A DNA stretch of 64,000 bases from Halomonas halophila (GTDB lineage Bacteria; Pseudomonadota; Gammaproteobacteria; Pseudomonadales; Halomonadaceae): assembly GCF_030406665.1 (NCBI RefSeq), contig NZ_CP129121.1, forward strand, positions 806,001 to 870,000. The letters run 5' to 3'. Below the pieces are notes generated by a model. It saw nothing but the letters and a program-made list of their open reading frames with translations, was not told where the DNA came from and did not search any database. A program made the translations under genes and the position numbers. Positions 28,326 through 36,684 of this stretch are shown here, piece by piece (position 1 is the first letter of the stretch; each line of letters starts with the position of its first letter).

Positions 28326-29591
28326 ATGTTCAGCCGTGACATGCAGATTGCCGGTTTCGATGATGCCCTGTTCGATGCGATGCAGAAGGAAAGCACGCGT
28401 CAGGAAGCGCACATCGAGCTGATCGCTTCCGAGAACTATGCCAGCCCCCGCGTCATGGAGGCCCAGGGCAGCCAGCTGACCAATAAGTACGCGGAAGGCT
28501 ATCCCGGCAAGCGCTACTACGGCGGCTGCGAGTACGTCGACGTGGTCGAGCAGCTGGCCATTGATTACGCCAAGGAACTGTTCGGCGCCACCTACGCCAA
28601 CGTCCAGCCGCACTCCGGCTCCCAGGCCAACGGCGCCGTCTTCCAGGCGCTGGTCACCCCGGGCGACACCGTGCTGGGCATGAGCCTGGACGCCGGCGGT
28701 CACCTGACCCACGGCGCCAAGCCGAACTTCTCCGGCAAGCACTACAACGCCGTGCAGTACGGCATCGACGAGAACGGCCGCATCGACTACGACCAGGTCG
28801 CCCAGCTGGCGCGCGAGCACCAGCCGAAGATGATCATCGCCGGCTTCTCCGCCTACTCACAGATCATCGACTGGGCCAAGTTCCGCGAGATCGCCGACGA
28901 AGTGGGCGCCTACCTGCTGGTCGACATGGCCCACATCGCCGGCCTGGTGGCCGCCGGGGTCTACCCGAGCCCGCTGCCCCACGCCCACGTGGTCACCACC
29001 ACCACTCACAAGACCCTGCGCGGCCCGCGCGGCGGCCTGATCCTCTCCAGCGCCAACGACGAGGCGGTCGAGAAGAAGCTGCAGGCCGCGGTCTTCCCGG
29101 GCATCCAGGGCGGTCCGCTGGAGCACGTCATCGCCGCCAAGGCGATCTGCTTCAAGGAAGCCATGGCGCCCGAGTTCAAGACCTACCAGGAGCAGGTGCT
29201 GAAGAACGCCAAGGCCATGGCCGGCGTGTTCATCGAGCGCGGCTTCGACATCGTCTCCGGCGGCACTGAGGATCATCTCTTCCTGCTGTCCCTGGTCAAG
29301 CAGGGCGTGACCGGCAAGGACGCGGACGCCGCCCTGGGCCGCGCCCACATCACCGTCAACAAGAACGCCGTGCCGAACGACCCGCAGAGCCCGTTCGTGA
29401 CCTCCGGTCTGCGCATCGGTACCCCGGCGGTGACCACCCGCGGCTTCGGCGAGTCCGAGTGCGGCGAGCTGGCCGGCTGGATCTGCGACATCCTCGACGT
29501 GCTGGCCAAGGGCGAGGACACCTCCGCCATCGAGGCCGAGGTCAAGGGCAAGGTCGAGGCCGTCTGCGGCCGTCTGCCGGTCTATCGCTAA
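28326..29591 (+). CDS. glyA: Serine hydroxymethyltransferase
   Basis: A 421-aa PLP enzyme (E. coli 417 aa) that interconverts serine and glycine with tetrahydrofolate, the main one-carbon source. The PLP Lys is in VVTTTTHKTLRGPRGG (near residue 229). ELIASENYASPRVMEAQGS, YAEGYPGKRYYGGCEYVD, DMAHIAGLVAAGVYPSP and TSGLRIGTPAVTTRGF are family blocks. The ATG at 28326 (MFSRDMQIAGFD) fits known N-termini better than the upstream in-frame starts. A strong stem-loop follows at 29622-29653. Codon usage appears biased toward C-ending codons, typical of a highly expressed gene. Confidence 0.97.
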   Translation: MFSRDMQIAGFDDALFDAMQKESTRQEAHIELIASENYASPRVMEAQGSQLTNKYAEGYPGKRYYGGCEYVDVVEQLAIDYAKELFGATYANVQPHSGSQANGAVFQALVTPGDTVLGMSLDAGGHLTHGAKPNFSGKHYNAVQYGIDENGRIDYDQVAQLAREHQPKMIIAGFSAYSQIIDWAKFREIADEVGAYLLVDMAHIAGLVAAGVYPSPLPHAHVVTTTTHKTLRGPRGGLILSSANDEAVEKKLQAAVFPGIQGGPLEHVIAAKAICFKEAMAPEFKTYQEQVLKNAKAMAGVFIERGFDIVSGGTEDHLFLLSLVKQGVTGKDADAALGRAHITVNKNAVPNDPQSPFVTSGLRIGTPAVTTRGFGESECGELAGWICDILDVLAKGEDTSAIEAEVKGKVEAVCGRLPVYR

Positions 29592-29621
29592 GCGCCTGAC
29601 CCAGGTCTGACGCGCAAGCGT

Positions 29622-29653
29622 GCGCCCCGTCCCGGTTCTCCGGGGCGGGGCGC
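29622..29653 (+). terminator. Long GC-rich hairpin after glyA
   Basis: The arms 29622-29635 and 29640-29653 form a 14-bp stem with one T-G wobble and a TTCT loop, 30 bp after the glyA stop. No T-tract follows, so it is a probable but not classic terminator. Confidence 0.65.
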
Positions 29654-29785
29654 CTTGCGTCTGTGGCTTCGCCGTCTGGCGTTTCAGGCCCAATAGGCGG
29701 TCGCGAATCCCGCCTGTTCGACGCTTCGGCCGGGGTGGGCGGGCGTTAGGCTTGGCGCTCCGCCATACCATTGCCGAGTCGAGCC

Positions 29786-30784
29786 ATGCAGCATCCCCGC
29801 GGCCTGTCCCGCCACGAGTCCCTCCTGCCGGATCATCACCACGACGAGAGCGGTCACGGCTGGATGGTCAGCTATATCGACGTGATGACCCTGCTGGTCG
29901 CGCTGTTCGTGCTGATGATCGCGCTGACGCATCGCACCGACGACACCGCGCCGGACGCGGACGAGACGGTGATCGCCGAGGTGGCCGGGGCCGACGGGGC
30001 GTCGCGTCGTCTCGGCGTGCCGCTGCCGGCGGAGCTGAGCCAGGCGTTGGCCGAACCGACGGCGCCAGCGAGGCGACCGGGCCTCGCACCGTCGGTGATC
30101 TCGGCGGCGCTGGGCGTGGCCGGCCTGCCATCCCGCGCCGCGCTGCCGGCACCGCCCGCGCTGCTGGCGCATCAGGCATCAGCCGACGCCGAGCCCGAGC
30201 CGATGCCGCGGCTGCCGATGCTGGCACTGCCCGAGGGCCTAGACCGTGAGGCGCCGCTGGCCGACTACATGGTGATCCTCACCGACCGGCTGCCCGCCGG
30301 CGTGGCGCCGGCCCCGGAGGCCGCCGAGACGCTGACCCTCGCCGCCCGCGAGGTCGCCGAGGCGGTGGCCGCCGCGCCCTATCTGCCGGACCTCGATGGC
30401 GTCGAGGTGTCCCGGGTGCCGGAGGGGGTGCGCCTGCGGGTCGAGGATCGGCTGCTGTTCCCCTCCGCCCAGGCCGATCTCACCGATGAGGGGCGTGCGC
30501 TGATCGCCGAACGGCTGCGCGAGGTGGTGGACAGCCAGCCCGGCGAGGTCGAGGTGCAGGGGCATACCGACAGCCGGCCGATCCAGACGCCGCGCTTCCC
30601 TTCCAACTGGTCGCTGTCCAGCGCCCGGGCCATTGCCATCGTCGAGGCGCTGATCGAGGACGGCGTCGACCCCGCGCGGCTGCGCGCCGTGGGGCTGGCC
30701 GACACCCGGCCGCTGGCCGGCAACGACACCGCCGAGGGCCGCGCCCGCAACCGCCGGGTCGAGGTGGTCATCCAGGCACGCTGA
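29786..30784 (+). CDS. Orphan MotB/OmpA-family stator-like protein
   Basis: A 332-aa protein with MotB architecture: a short cytoplasmic N-terminus, one TM helix with a channel Asp (WMVSYIDVMTLLVALFVLMIALT; Asp32 matches the proton-binding Asp of MotB in context), a long Ala/Pro-rich periplasmic linker (about 50-190) and a C-terminal OmpA/MotB peptidoglycan-binding domain with VEVQGHTDSRPI and GRARNRRVEVVIQ. No motA is adjacent, so it is not obviously a flagellar stator subunit; it may serve an energised envelope complex. ATG 29786 is preferred over a TTG five codons earlier. The FlgO-like gene faces it tail to tail, 11 bp away. Confidence 0.85.
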   Translation: MQHPRGLSRHESLLPDHHHDESGHGWMVSYIDVMTLLVALFVLMIALTHRTDDTAPDADETVIAEVAGADGASRRLGVPLPAELSQALAEPTAPARRPGLAPSVISAALGVAGLPSRAALPAPPALLAHQASADAEPEPMPRLPMLALPEGLDREAPLADYMVILTDRLPAGVAPAPEAAETLTLAAREVAEAVAAAPYLPDLDGVEVSRVPEGVRLRVEDRLLFPSAQADLTDEGRALIAERLREVVDSQPGEVEVQGHTDSRPIQTPRFPSNWSLSSARAIAIVEALIEDGVDPARLRAVGLADTRPLAGNDTAEGRARNRRVEVVIQAR

Positions 30785-30795
30785 TCGACGCGGGG

Positions 30796-31341
30796 CTACC
30801 AGCGCCCGAGCATGGCGCGTAGATCGTTGGTCAGCGGCAGACTGAGCTGGGTGGCGGCCAGGGCGTTGCCGTCGCCGACGCGCACGATGCGCAGGGTCAG
30901 GTAGAGCCGCTCTTCACCCACGGCATAGGTGCCCACCATCAGCGTGCGGGCGCCCTGGTCGATGCCCAGGCGCGGCGTCAGGCGCGACAGCATCAGCTCC
31001 CCGGTATGCTCCTCGACGTAGAGCCGGCCGCCCAGGCGGACCTCGCGCACCTGCAGCCCGGCCCGCGTGAGTTCGGCGGCAACGATCTCGCTGGCCAGCC
31101 GTCCCAGGGTCGAGGAACGGTTCAGGTCGTCGACGTCGACCATGGTCGTGGGAATCAGCGGGCCGTATTCGGCCAGGATCGGGTTAGCCTCGACCAGGGC
31201 CGCGGTCGCCGCTCCCAGCGTCTCGTCCAGCCGTTTCGGCGGCGGCGTCGGCGTGTCTGACAGGCTGGCGCAGGCGGTCAGGGCCAGGGCCAGGCCGAAT
31301 GCGATGGCGGGGCGGAGCAGCGAGGTGGCGGATGCGTGCAT
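30796..31341 (-). CDS. FlgO-like outer-membrane lipoprotein
   Basis: A 181-aa lipoprotein with a signal peptide and lipobox LTAC (Cys24). The body contains IPTTMVDVDDLNRSSTLGRLASEIVAAELTRAG and RTLMVGTYAVGEERLYLTLRIVRVGDGNALAA, the pattern of the FlgO family first described in Vibrio, where FlgO and FlgP stabilise the flagellum at the outer membrane. The ATG at 31339-31341 is chosen because the signal peptide follows directly; the frame extends 33 codons further upstream. No flagellar genes are nearby, so a non-flagellar role, perhaps with the convergent MotB-like protein, is possible. Confidence 0.68.
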   Translation of the reverse strand: MHASATSLLRPAIAFGLALALTACASLSDTPTPPPKRLDETLGAATAALVEANPILAEYGPLIPTTMVDVDDLNRSSTLGRLASEIVAAELTRAGLQVREVRLGGRLYVEEHTGELMLSRLTPRLGIDQGARTLMVGTYAVGEERLYLTLRIVRVGDGNALAATQLSLPLTNDLRAMLGRW

Positions 31342-31504
31342 GTGGGGAGGTTCCCTTGAGCGTGACCTGATGATCCCTGGCGGGCGAGGAGGCGGAGTCT
31401 GCGGTTCGCTATCGGCCGCGCCGACGATGACTTGAGCCAAGGCGCGTCGGGCGTGGCTTGGTTATGCTCGAAGAAGAGTCCCAGGGCGCGCAGGGGAGGT
31501 GGTC

Positions 31505-32914
31505 ATGTCGAGCTTGACCTTTCTGGGGGCGGTGGGCGAGGTCACCGGCTCTCGCTATCTGCTCGAGGTGGACGGCGAGCCCCGCCCTCACCGGCTGCTG
31601 CTGGAATGCGGCCTGCACCAGGGGGGACGCGAGGCCGAAGGCGCCAATGCCGTGCCCTTCGGACGTCTGGCCGAGGAGCTCGAGTCGGTGGTGATCTCCC
31701 ACGGCCATCTCGACCATGCCGGGCTGCTGCCGAAGCTGGTCCGCGAGGGCTATCGCGGGCCGATCCACTGCACCGCGGATACCGCCGAGCTGCTCGAGAT
31801 CATGCTGGTCGACGCCGCCTTCGTGATGGCCAGGGACGTGGAGTGGGAGAACCGCTGGCGGGCGCGGGCCGGCAAGTCCGCCATCGAGCCGCTCTACGAC
31901 GAGGACGACGTGGCCCGCACCCTGGCCCAGTGCGAGCCGCATCGTTACGGCCAGCCGGTGGCGTTGCCCGGCGGCGTCACCCTGGTGTTCCGCGATGCCG
32001 GCCACATCCTCGGCTCGGCGGTGGTCGAGCTGTCGATCCCCTCCGGTGGCCAGCGGCGGCGGCTGGTGTTCTCCGGCGACCTGGGCAACCCCGACTCGGT
32101 GCTGATGAAGGACCCGGAGAAGGTCCATGACGCCGATGTGGTGCTGATGGAGAGCACCTACGGCGATCGCGATCATCGCCCCCTCGACGACACCCTCGAG
32201 GAATTCCGCCGGGTGCTCGAGGAGGCCCACGTCGACGGCGGCAACGTGCTGATCCCGGCCTTCGCGGTGGGGCGCACCCAGGAGATCCTCTACCACCTGA
32301 GCGTGCTCTACCACAAGGGGCGCCTGCCCCAGCAGCTGGTGTTCCTCGACAGCCCCATGGCGATCCGCGTCACCGAGCTCTATGGGCGCAAGCGCAAGGC
32401 GCTCGACCCCGAGGACCTGAAGGTGCTCAACGTCGCCGCCCACGGCGACCCCGATCAGTACCTGCCGAACCTGCGCCTGACCCGCGACGTGGAGGAGTCG
32501 ATGGCCATCAACCGCATCCACGGCGGGGCCATCATCATCGCCGGCTCGGGCATGTGTACCGGTGGGCGCATCGTCCATCACCTGCGCTACAACCTGGAAC
32601 GTGAAAGCACTCACCTGGTGATCGTCGGCTTCCAGGCCGAGGGCACGCTGGGGCGCCAGCTGGTCGAGGGGGCCGAGCGGGTGCGGGTGCTGGGCGAGGA
32701 TCTGGCGGTCAAGGCCCGGGTACACACCCTGGGCGGCTTCTCGGCCCATGCCGGCCAGCAGGAGCTGATCGGCTGGGCGGGCGCCTTCCACGATCGCCCC
32801 CGGTTCTTCCTGGTGCACGGCGAGCCCGGGGCCCAGCGGGCGCTGCAGGCGGCGCTGGCCGAAGCCGGCATCGAGGCCGAGATCGCGACCTACCGCCAGC
32901 GCATCGAACTCTGA
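31505..32914 (+). CDS. Metallo-beta-lactamase/beta-CASP ribonuclease-like protein
   Basis: A 469-aa COG1236 (Ysh1/CPSF73-like) protein. Zinc motif 2 is ISHGHLDHAGLLPKL (near residue 65), motif 3 is RDAGHILGSA, motif 4 is VFSGDLGN, and the beta-CASP part has ESTYGDRDH, IPAFAVGRTQEILY, GSGMCTGGRIVHHL and FSAHAGQQELIGW (motif C). These proteins are RNA nucleases or RNA-processing factors in archaea and some bacteria; the bacterial substrate is unknown. ATG 31505 follows GGGGAGG. It is divergent from the FlgO-like gene and stands before the sulfur module with a 219-bp gap, so it is probably its own transcription unit. Confidence 0.88.
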   Translation: MSSLTFLGAVGEVTGSRYLLEVDGEPRPHRLLLECGLHQGGREAEGANAVPFGRLAEELESVVISHGHLDHAGLLPKLVREGYRGPIHCTADTAELLEIMLVDAAFVMARDVEWENRWRARAGKSAIEPLYDEDDVARTLAQCEPHRYGQPVALPGGVTLVFRDAGHILGSAVVELSIPSGGQRRRLVFSGDLGNPDSVLMKDPEKVHDADVVLMESTYGDRDHRPLDDTLEEFRRVLEEAHVDGGNVLIPAFAVGRTQEILYHLSVLYHKGRLPQQLVFLDSPMAIRVTELYGRKRKALDPEDLKVLNVAAHGDPDQYLPNLRLTRDVEESMAINRIHGGAIIIAGSGMCTGGRIVHHLRYNLERESTHLVIVGFQAEGTLGRQLVEGAERVRVLGEDLAVKARVHTLGGFSAHAGQQELIGWAGAFHDRPRFFLVHGEPGAQRALQAALAEAGIEAEIATYRQRIEL

Positions 32915-33026
32915 TTGCTCTCCGACTTTTCCAGCCAGGCTCCCATCTTGCCTTCATGGCGCACAGGTGCTGCGTCTGGCCTATGGCGCAGTGCTATCTG
33001 CCGGCGCGCTATATATAAAAAATAAG

Positions 33027-33053
33027 TCTAACGTTAGAACAAAATATCTTGTT
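33027..33053. promoter_or_regulatory. Palindromes in the leader of the sulfur module
   Basis: TCTAACGTTAGA at 33027-33038 is a perfect 12-bp palindrome. Overlapping its end is AACAA-N6-TTGTT (33038-33053). The stretch 33010-33055 is strikingly AT-rich against its GC-rich surroundings and lies 80-107 bp before the blh start, as expected for an operator-promoter. Related blh operons are controlled by the ArsR-family sulfide/persulfide sensor BigR. No bigR is in the window, so the regulator is unknown. Confidence 0.5.
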
Positions 33054-33133
33054 ATGCTGCGGCTATCGCCAACCGCCATCGGGACGCGCCGCGTCCGTCG
33101 CTCTTCACCCTCTGCTGCATACGGAGGCACCCC

Positions 33134-34003
33134 ATGTCCCAGCAGCCCATCGTCACGGCCTTCTTCGACGAGCCCACCAACACCTTCAGCTACGTGGTCC
33201 GCGACCCGGACTCCACGTCCTGCGCCATCCTCGATTCGGTGCTCGACTTCGACTACGCCGCCGGCCACACCGACGTGCGTTCGGCCGATGCCATCATCGC
33301 CTTCATCGCGCGCGAGGGGCTCAGCGTCGAGTGGGTGCTCGAGACCCACGTCCACGCCGACCACCTCTCGGCGGCGCCCTACCTGCACCAGAAGCTCGGC
33401 GGCCGCACCGGCATCGGCGCGCGCATCGTCGAGGTGCAGGAGATCTTCGGCAAGGCCTTCAACGCCGGCACCGAGTTCGCCCGTGACGGCAGCCAGTTCG
33501 ACCGCCTGTTCGAGGAGGGCGACACCTTCGCCATCGGCGGCCTCGAGGGCCGGGTGCTGCACACCCCGGGCCACACGCCGGCCTGCCTGACCTACGTGAT
33601 CGGCGACGCGGCCTTCGTCGGCGACACCCTGTTCATGCCCGACTACGGCACCGCGCGCTGCGACTTCCCCGGCGGCGATGCCCGCACCCTCTATCGCTCC
33701 ATCCAGAAGGTGCTGGCGCTGCCTGCCGAGACGCGGCTGTTCCTGTGCCACGACTACAAGGCGCCGGATCGCGAGGCGTTCCGGCACGAGACCAGCGTGG
33801 CCGAGCAGCGCGCGCATAACATCCACGTCCACGAGGGCGTCGGCGAGGACGACTTCGTGACCCTGCGCACCGAGCGCGATGCCACCCTGGGCATGCCGCG
33901 GCTGATCATCCCCTCGGTGCAGGTCAACATGCGCGCCGGCGAGATGCCGCCGGCCGAGGACAACGGCCAGGTCTACCTCAAGGTGCCGCTCAACCGTTTC
34001 TGA
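33134..34003 (+). CDS. blh: Persulfide dioxygenase-like MBL-fold protein (Blh type)
   Basis: A 289-aa metallo-beta-lactamase-fold protein. The metal motif is ETHVHADHLSAAPYLHQKLGG (near residue 70), with HTPGHTPACLTYVIGDAAFVGDTLFMPDYGTARCDFPGG and LFLCHDY further on, the ETHE1/Blh signature. Blh enzymes oxidise glutathione persulfide to sulfite and limit sulfide toxicity. Unlike some relatives it has no fused rhodanese domain. The ATG at 33134 has GGAGG seven bases upstream. It leads a plus-strand run with sulP and two yeeE/yedE genes, matching bigR-type sulfide detoxification loci. Function is by family and context. Confidence 0.85.
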   Translation: MSQQPIVTAFFDEPTNTFSYVVRDPDSTSCAILDSVLDFDYAAGHTDVRSADAIIAFIAREGLSVEWVLETHVHADHLSAAPYLHQKLGGRTGIGARIVEVQEIFGKAFNAGTEFARDGSQFDRLFEEGDTFAIGGLEGRVLHTPGHTPACLTYVIGDAAFVGDTLFMPDYGTARCDFPGGDARTLYRSIQKVLALPAETRLFLCHDYKAPDREAFRHETSVAEQRAHNIHVHEGVGEDDFVTLRTERDATLGMPRLIIPSVQVNMRAGEMPPAEDNGQVYLKVPLNRF

Positions 34004-34037
34004 TGTCGGGAGACCCTGTCATGAGCGCGAGACCACG

Positions 34038-35798
34038 ATGACGCCCTCACGCTGGATTCCGCTGATCGGCTGGCTGCACGGCTACCGGCGCGACACCCTG
34101 GCCCGGGACCTGCTGGCGGCGGTGATCGTCACCCTGATGCTGGTGCCCCAGGCCCTGGCCTATGCGCTGCTGGCCGGCCTGCCGCCGGAGGTGGGGCTCT
34201 ATGCCAGCATGCTGCCGCTGGTGCTCTACGCGATCTTCGGCACCAGCGCCACCCTGGCGGTGGGGCCGGTGGCGGTGGCCTCGCTGATGACCGCCTCGGC
34301 GCTGTCCGCCATCGCCCCGCCGGGCAGCGCCGAGTACGTGGGCGGTGCCCTGGTGCTGGCGGCGCTCTCCGGGGCGATGCTGGTGGCCATGGGGCTGCTG
34401 CGGCTGGGCTTTCTCGCCAACTTCCTGAGCCATCCGGTGATCTCGGGCTTCGTCACCGCCTCGGGGATCCTGATCGCCGCCAGTCAGCTGCGTCATCTGC
34501 TCGGCGTCGAGGCCTCGGGTCACACCCTGGTCGAGATGGTCATGGCGCTGGTCACCGCGCTGGGCGAGGTCAATCCGATCACGCTGGTGCTCGGCCTCGG
34601 CGTCTGGGGTTTCCTGGTGCTGTGTCGGCGCTATCTCAAGGGCGGGCTGCGACGCCTGGGGCTGTCGGCCACGGTCGCCGACCTCGTGGCCAAGGCCGCG
34701 CCGGTCTCGGCGGTGATCGTCACCACTCTGCTGGCCTGGGCGCTGGGGCTCGGCGAGCGCGGCGTGGCGCTGGTCGGCGAGGTGCCGGGCGGGCTGCCGT
34801 CGCTGGCGCTGCCGAGCCTCGAGCCGGGGCTGTGGTCGAGCCTGCTCGCTCCGGCGCTGCTGATCAGCCTGGTGGGCTTCGTGGAGTCGGTATCGGTGGC
34901 TCAGACCCTGGCCGCCAAGCGCCGCCAGCGCATCGATCCGAATCGGGAGCTGATCGCCCTGGGCCTGGCCAACCTCGGCGCCGGGGCCAGCGGCGGCTCG
35001 CCGGTCTCCGGCGGCTTCTCGCGCTCGGTGGTCAACTTCGAGGCCGGAGCCGCCACGCCGCTGGCCGGTGCCTTTACGGCGCTGGGCATCGCCGTGGCGA
35101 CCCTGACCCTGACCGCGCCGCTGGCCTTCCTGCCGAAGGCCACGCTGGCCGCCACCATCATCGTCGCCGTGGGCACCCTGATCGATCTGCCCGCCATCCG
35201 CCGCACCTGGGCCTACTCCCGGGCCGATGGCGTGGCCATGCTGGCGACCCTGACGCTGACCCTGGTGCACGGCGTGGAGAGCGGCATCCTGGCCGGCGTG
35301 GCGCTGTCGCTGGGGCTGCATCTCTACCGCACCAGCCGGCCGCACAGCGCCGTGGTGGGGCGGGTGCCCGGCAGCGAGCACTTCCGCAACGTGCAGCGCT
35401 ACGATGAGGTGGAGACCGACGAGCGCCTCGCCATCCTGCGCGTCGACGAGAGCCTCTACTTCGCCAACGCCCGCTATCTGGAGGACACGGTGATGGCGCT
35501 GGCGGCCCGCCAGCCGGGCCTCGAGCACATCGTGCTGGCCTGCCAGGCGGTCAATGGCATCGACGCCTCGGCGCTGGAGAGCCTGGAGGCGATCAACCGG
35601 CGGCTGAAGGACGCCGGGGTGGCGCTGCACCTGGCGGAGGTCAAGGGGCCGGTGATGGATCGCCTGGCGGCCACCGACTTCTGCCATGAGCTCGGCGGCC
35701 GGGTGTTCCTGAGCACCTTCGATGCCTGGCAGGCCCTGCACCAGGAGAATGCCGCGGCCAATATGGCGCCCGGCAGGATGACGGAAAAGGAGACATGA
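34038..35798 (+). CDS. SulP-family anion transporter with STAS domain
   Basis: A 586-aa SulP (SLC26) permease. The N-terminal helices begin RDTLARDLLAAVIVTLMLVPQALAYALLAGLPPEVGLYASMLPL, the signature of the family, followed by GPVAVASLMTASALS and the second repeat with GGSPVSGGFSRSVVNFEAGAATPLAG. A cytoplasmic STAS domain occupies about residues 440-565 (ILRVDESLYFANARYLEDTV, NGIDASALESLEAINRRLKDAG). Such carriers move sulfate, bicarbonate or organic anions. Sitting between blh and yeeE genes suggests export or import of a sulfur oxyanion, for example sulfite or sulfate formed from persulfide; that is inference. It overlaps the next gene by 4 nt. Confidence 0.9.
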   Translation: MTPSRWIPLIGWLHGYRRDTLARDLLAAVIVTLMLVPQALAYALLAGLPPEVGLYASMLPLVLYAIFGTSATLAVGPVAVASLMTASALSAIAPPGSAEYVGGALVLAALSGAMLVAMGLLRLGFLANFLSHPVISGFVTASGILIAASQLRHLLGVEASGHTLVEMVMALVTALGEVNPITLVLGLGVWGFLVLCRRYLKGGLRRLGLSATVADLVAKAAPVSAVIVTTLLAWALGLGERGVALVGEVPGGLPSLALPSLEPGLWSSLLAPALLISLVGFVESVSVAQTLAAKRRQRIDPNRELIALGLANLGAGASGGSPVSGGFSRSVVNFEAGAATPLAGAFTALGIAVATLTLTAPLAFLPKATLAATIIVAVGTLIDLPAIRRTWAYSRADGVAMLATLTLTLVHGVESGILAGVALSLGLHLYRTSRPHSAVVGRVPGSEHFRNVQRYDEVETDERLAILRVDESLYFANARYLEDTVMALAARQPGLEHIVLACQAVNGIDASALESLEAINRRLKDAGVALHLAEVKGPVMDRLAATDFCHELGGRVFLSTFDAWQALHQENAAANMAPGRMTEKET

Positions 35799-36262
35799 CG
35801 GTGGACATGACGGCAAGCCTTCACGGCCTGATCGGCGGGGTGCTGATCGGCCTCTCGGCGACCTGGCTGATGATCACGCTGGGGCGCATCGCCGGGATCA
35901 GCGGCATCCTCGGCACCCTGATCACCGCGCGCCCCAGGGGCGACAGCGGCTGGCGGCTGGCCTTCCTGCTGGGGCTGGTCTCGGGGCCGGCGCTGGTGAT
36001 CCTGGCCGGCGGCGGGCTCGGCAACGTGGCGGGCCGTGCCGGGGCGGTGATCGGCGCCCCCGCTGGCGGGGTGGCGACCATGCTGGTCGCCGGCCTGCTG
36101 GTGGGCGTGGGCACCGGCATCGGCAGCGGCTGCACCAGCGGCCACGGGGTGTGCGGCCTGGCCCGGCTGTCGCCGCGCTCGGTGGCGGCGACCCTGGTGT
36201 TCCTGGCGGTGGCGATCGTCACCGTGTTCGTGGTCCGGCACGTGATCGGAGGTGGCGCATGA
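35795..36262 (+). CDS. YeeE/YedE (DUF395) family sulfur-transport half protein, first copy
   Basis: A 155-aa inner-membrane protein with four to five hydrophobic helices. The family Cys signature is in GVGTGIGSGCTSGHGVCGLARLSPRS, and GRIAGISGILG is the other conserved block. Full-length YeeE imports thiosulfate through cysteine relays; split half-length pairs (PmpA/PmpB) occur in bigR-blh loci. ATG 35795 overlaps the sulP stop; an internal ATG at 35807 is possible. Its end overlaps the second half gene by 4 nt, so sulP-yeeE1-yeeE2 are translationally coupled. Confidence 0.88.
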   Translation: MTVDMTASLHGLIGGVLIGLSATWLMITLGRIAGISGILGTLITARPRGDSGWRLAFLLGLVSGPALVILAGGGLGNVAGRAGAVIGAPAGGVATMLVAGLLVGVGTGIGSGCTSGHGVCGLARLSPRSVAATLVFLAVAIVTVFVVRHVIGGGA

Positions 36263-36660
36263 GATCCGTGATGGCCTACATCGCCGGGCTGCTGTTCGGC
36301 CTGGGACTCGCGATCTCCGGCATGACCGATCCGGCGCGGGTGCTCGGCTTCCTCGACGTCGCCGGCGACTGGGACCCGACCCTGATGTTCGTGCTCGGCG
36401 GCGCCGTGGTGACCCACTTCGTCGGCTACCGGCTGGCCATGCGCCGCCCCCATCCGCTGTTCGCCAGCGCCTTCCAGCTGCCGACCCGGCGCGACCTGGA
36501 CGGGCGGCTGCTCGGCGGCGCGGCATTGTTCGGCGTCGGCTGGGGGCTCTCCGGCTACTGCCCGGGGCCGGCCTTCGCCTCGGTGTCGGGCATCTCGCTG
36601 CCGCTGGCCGCCATGCTGGCGGCCATGGTCGTCGGCTGGTTTATCGCTCGGCGGGTGTAG
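36259..36660 (+). CDS. YeeE/YedE (DUF395/DUF6691) family half protein, second copy
   Basis: A 133-aa membrane protein with about four helices. It begins MRSVMAYIAGLLFGLGLAISGMTDPARVLGFLDV and carries the conserved Cys in LFGVGWGLSGYCPGPAFAS. This is the partner half of the preceding protein, together equal to one YeeE-like transporter with a single Cys relay from each half. The start ATG at 36259 lies in the stop of the first copy (ATGA), with GGAGGTGG just before it. A longer upstream frame exists but overlaps the first copy heavily and lacks family similarity. Likely role is uptake or release of reduced sulfur species with Blh. Confidence 0.87.
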   Translation: MRSVMAYIAGLLFGLGLAISGMTDPARVLGFLDVAGDWDPTLMFVLGGAVVTHFVGYRLAMRRPHPLFASAFQLPTRRDLDGRLLGGAALFGVGWGLSGYCPGPAFASVSGISLPLAAMLAAMVVGWFIARRV

Positions 36661-36684
36661 GCGCGAATGTTGATGGCGCCGTGA

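Noticed and set aside
31432..32130. Alternative frame of 232 codons across the beta-CASP gene
   Set aside because: It overlaps the true frame, has Arg/Gly-rich shadow composition and no motif.
36151..36660. Longer version of the second YeeE half gene
   Set aside because: The extra N-terminal part would overlap the first copy by over 100 bp and reads as arbitrary sequence; the ATG at 36259 with GGAGGTGG upstream gives the family N-terminus.
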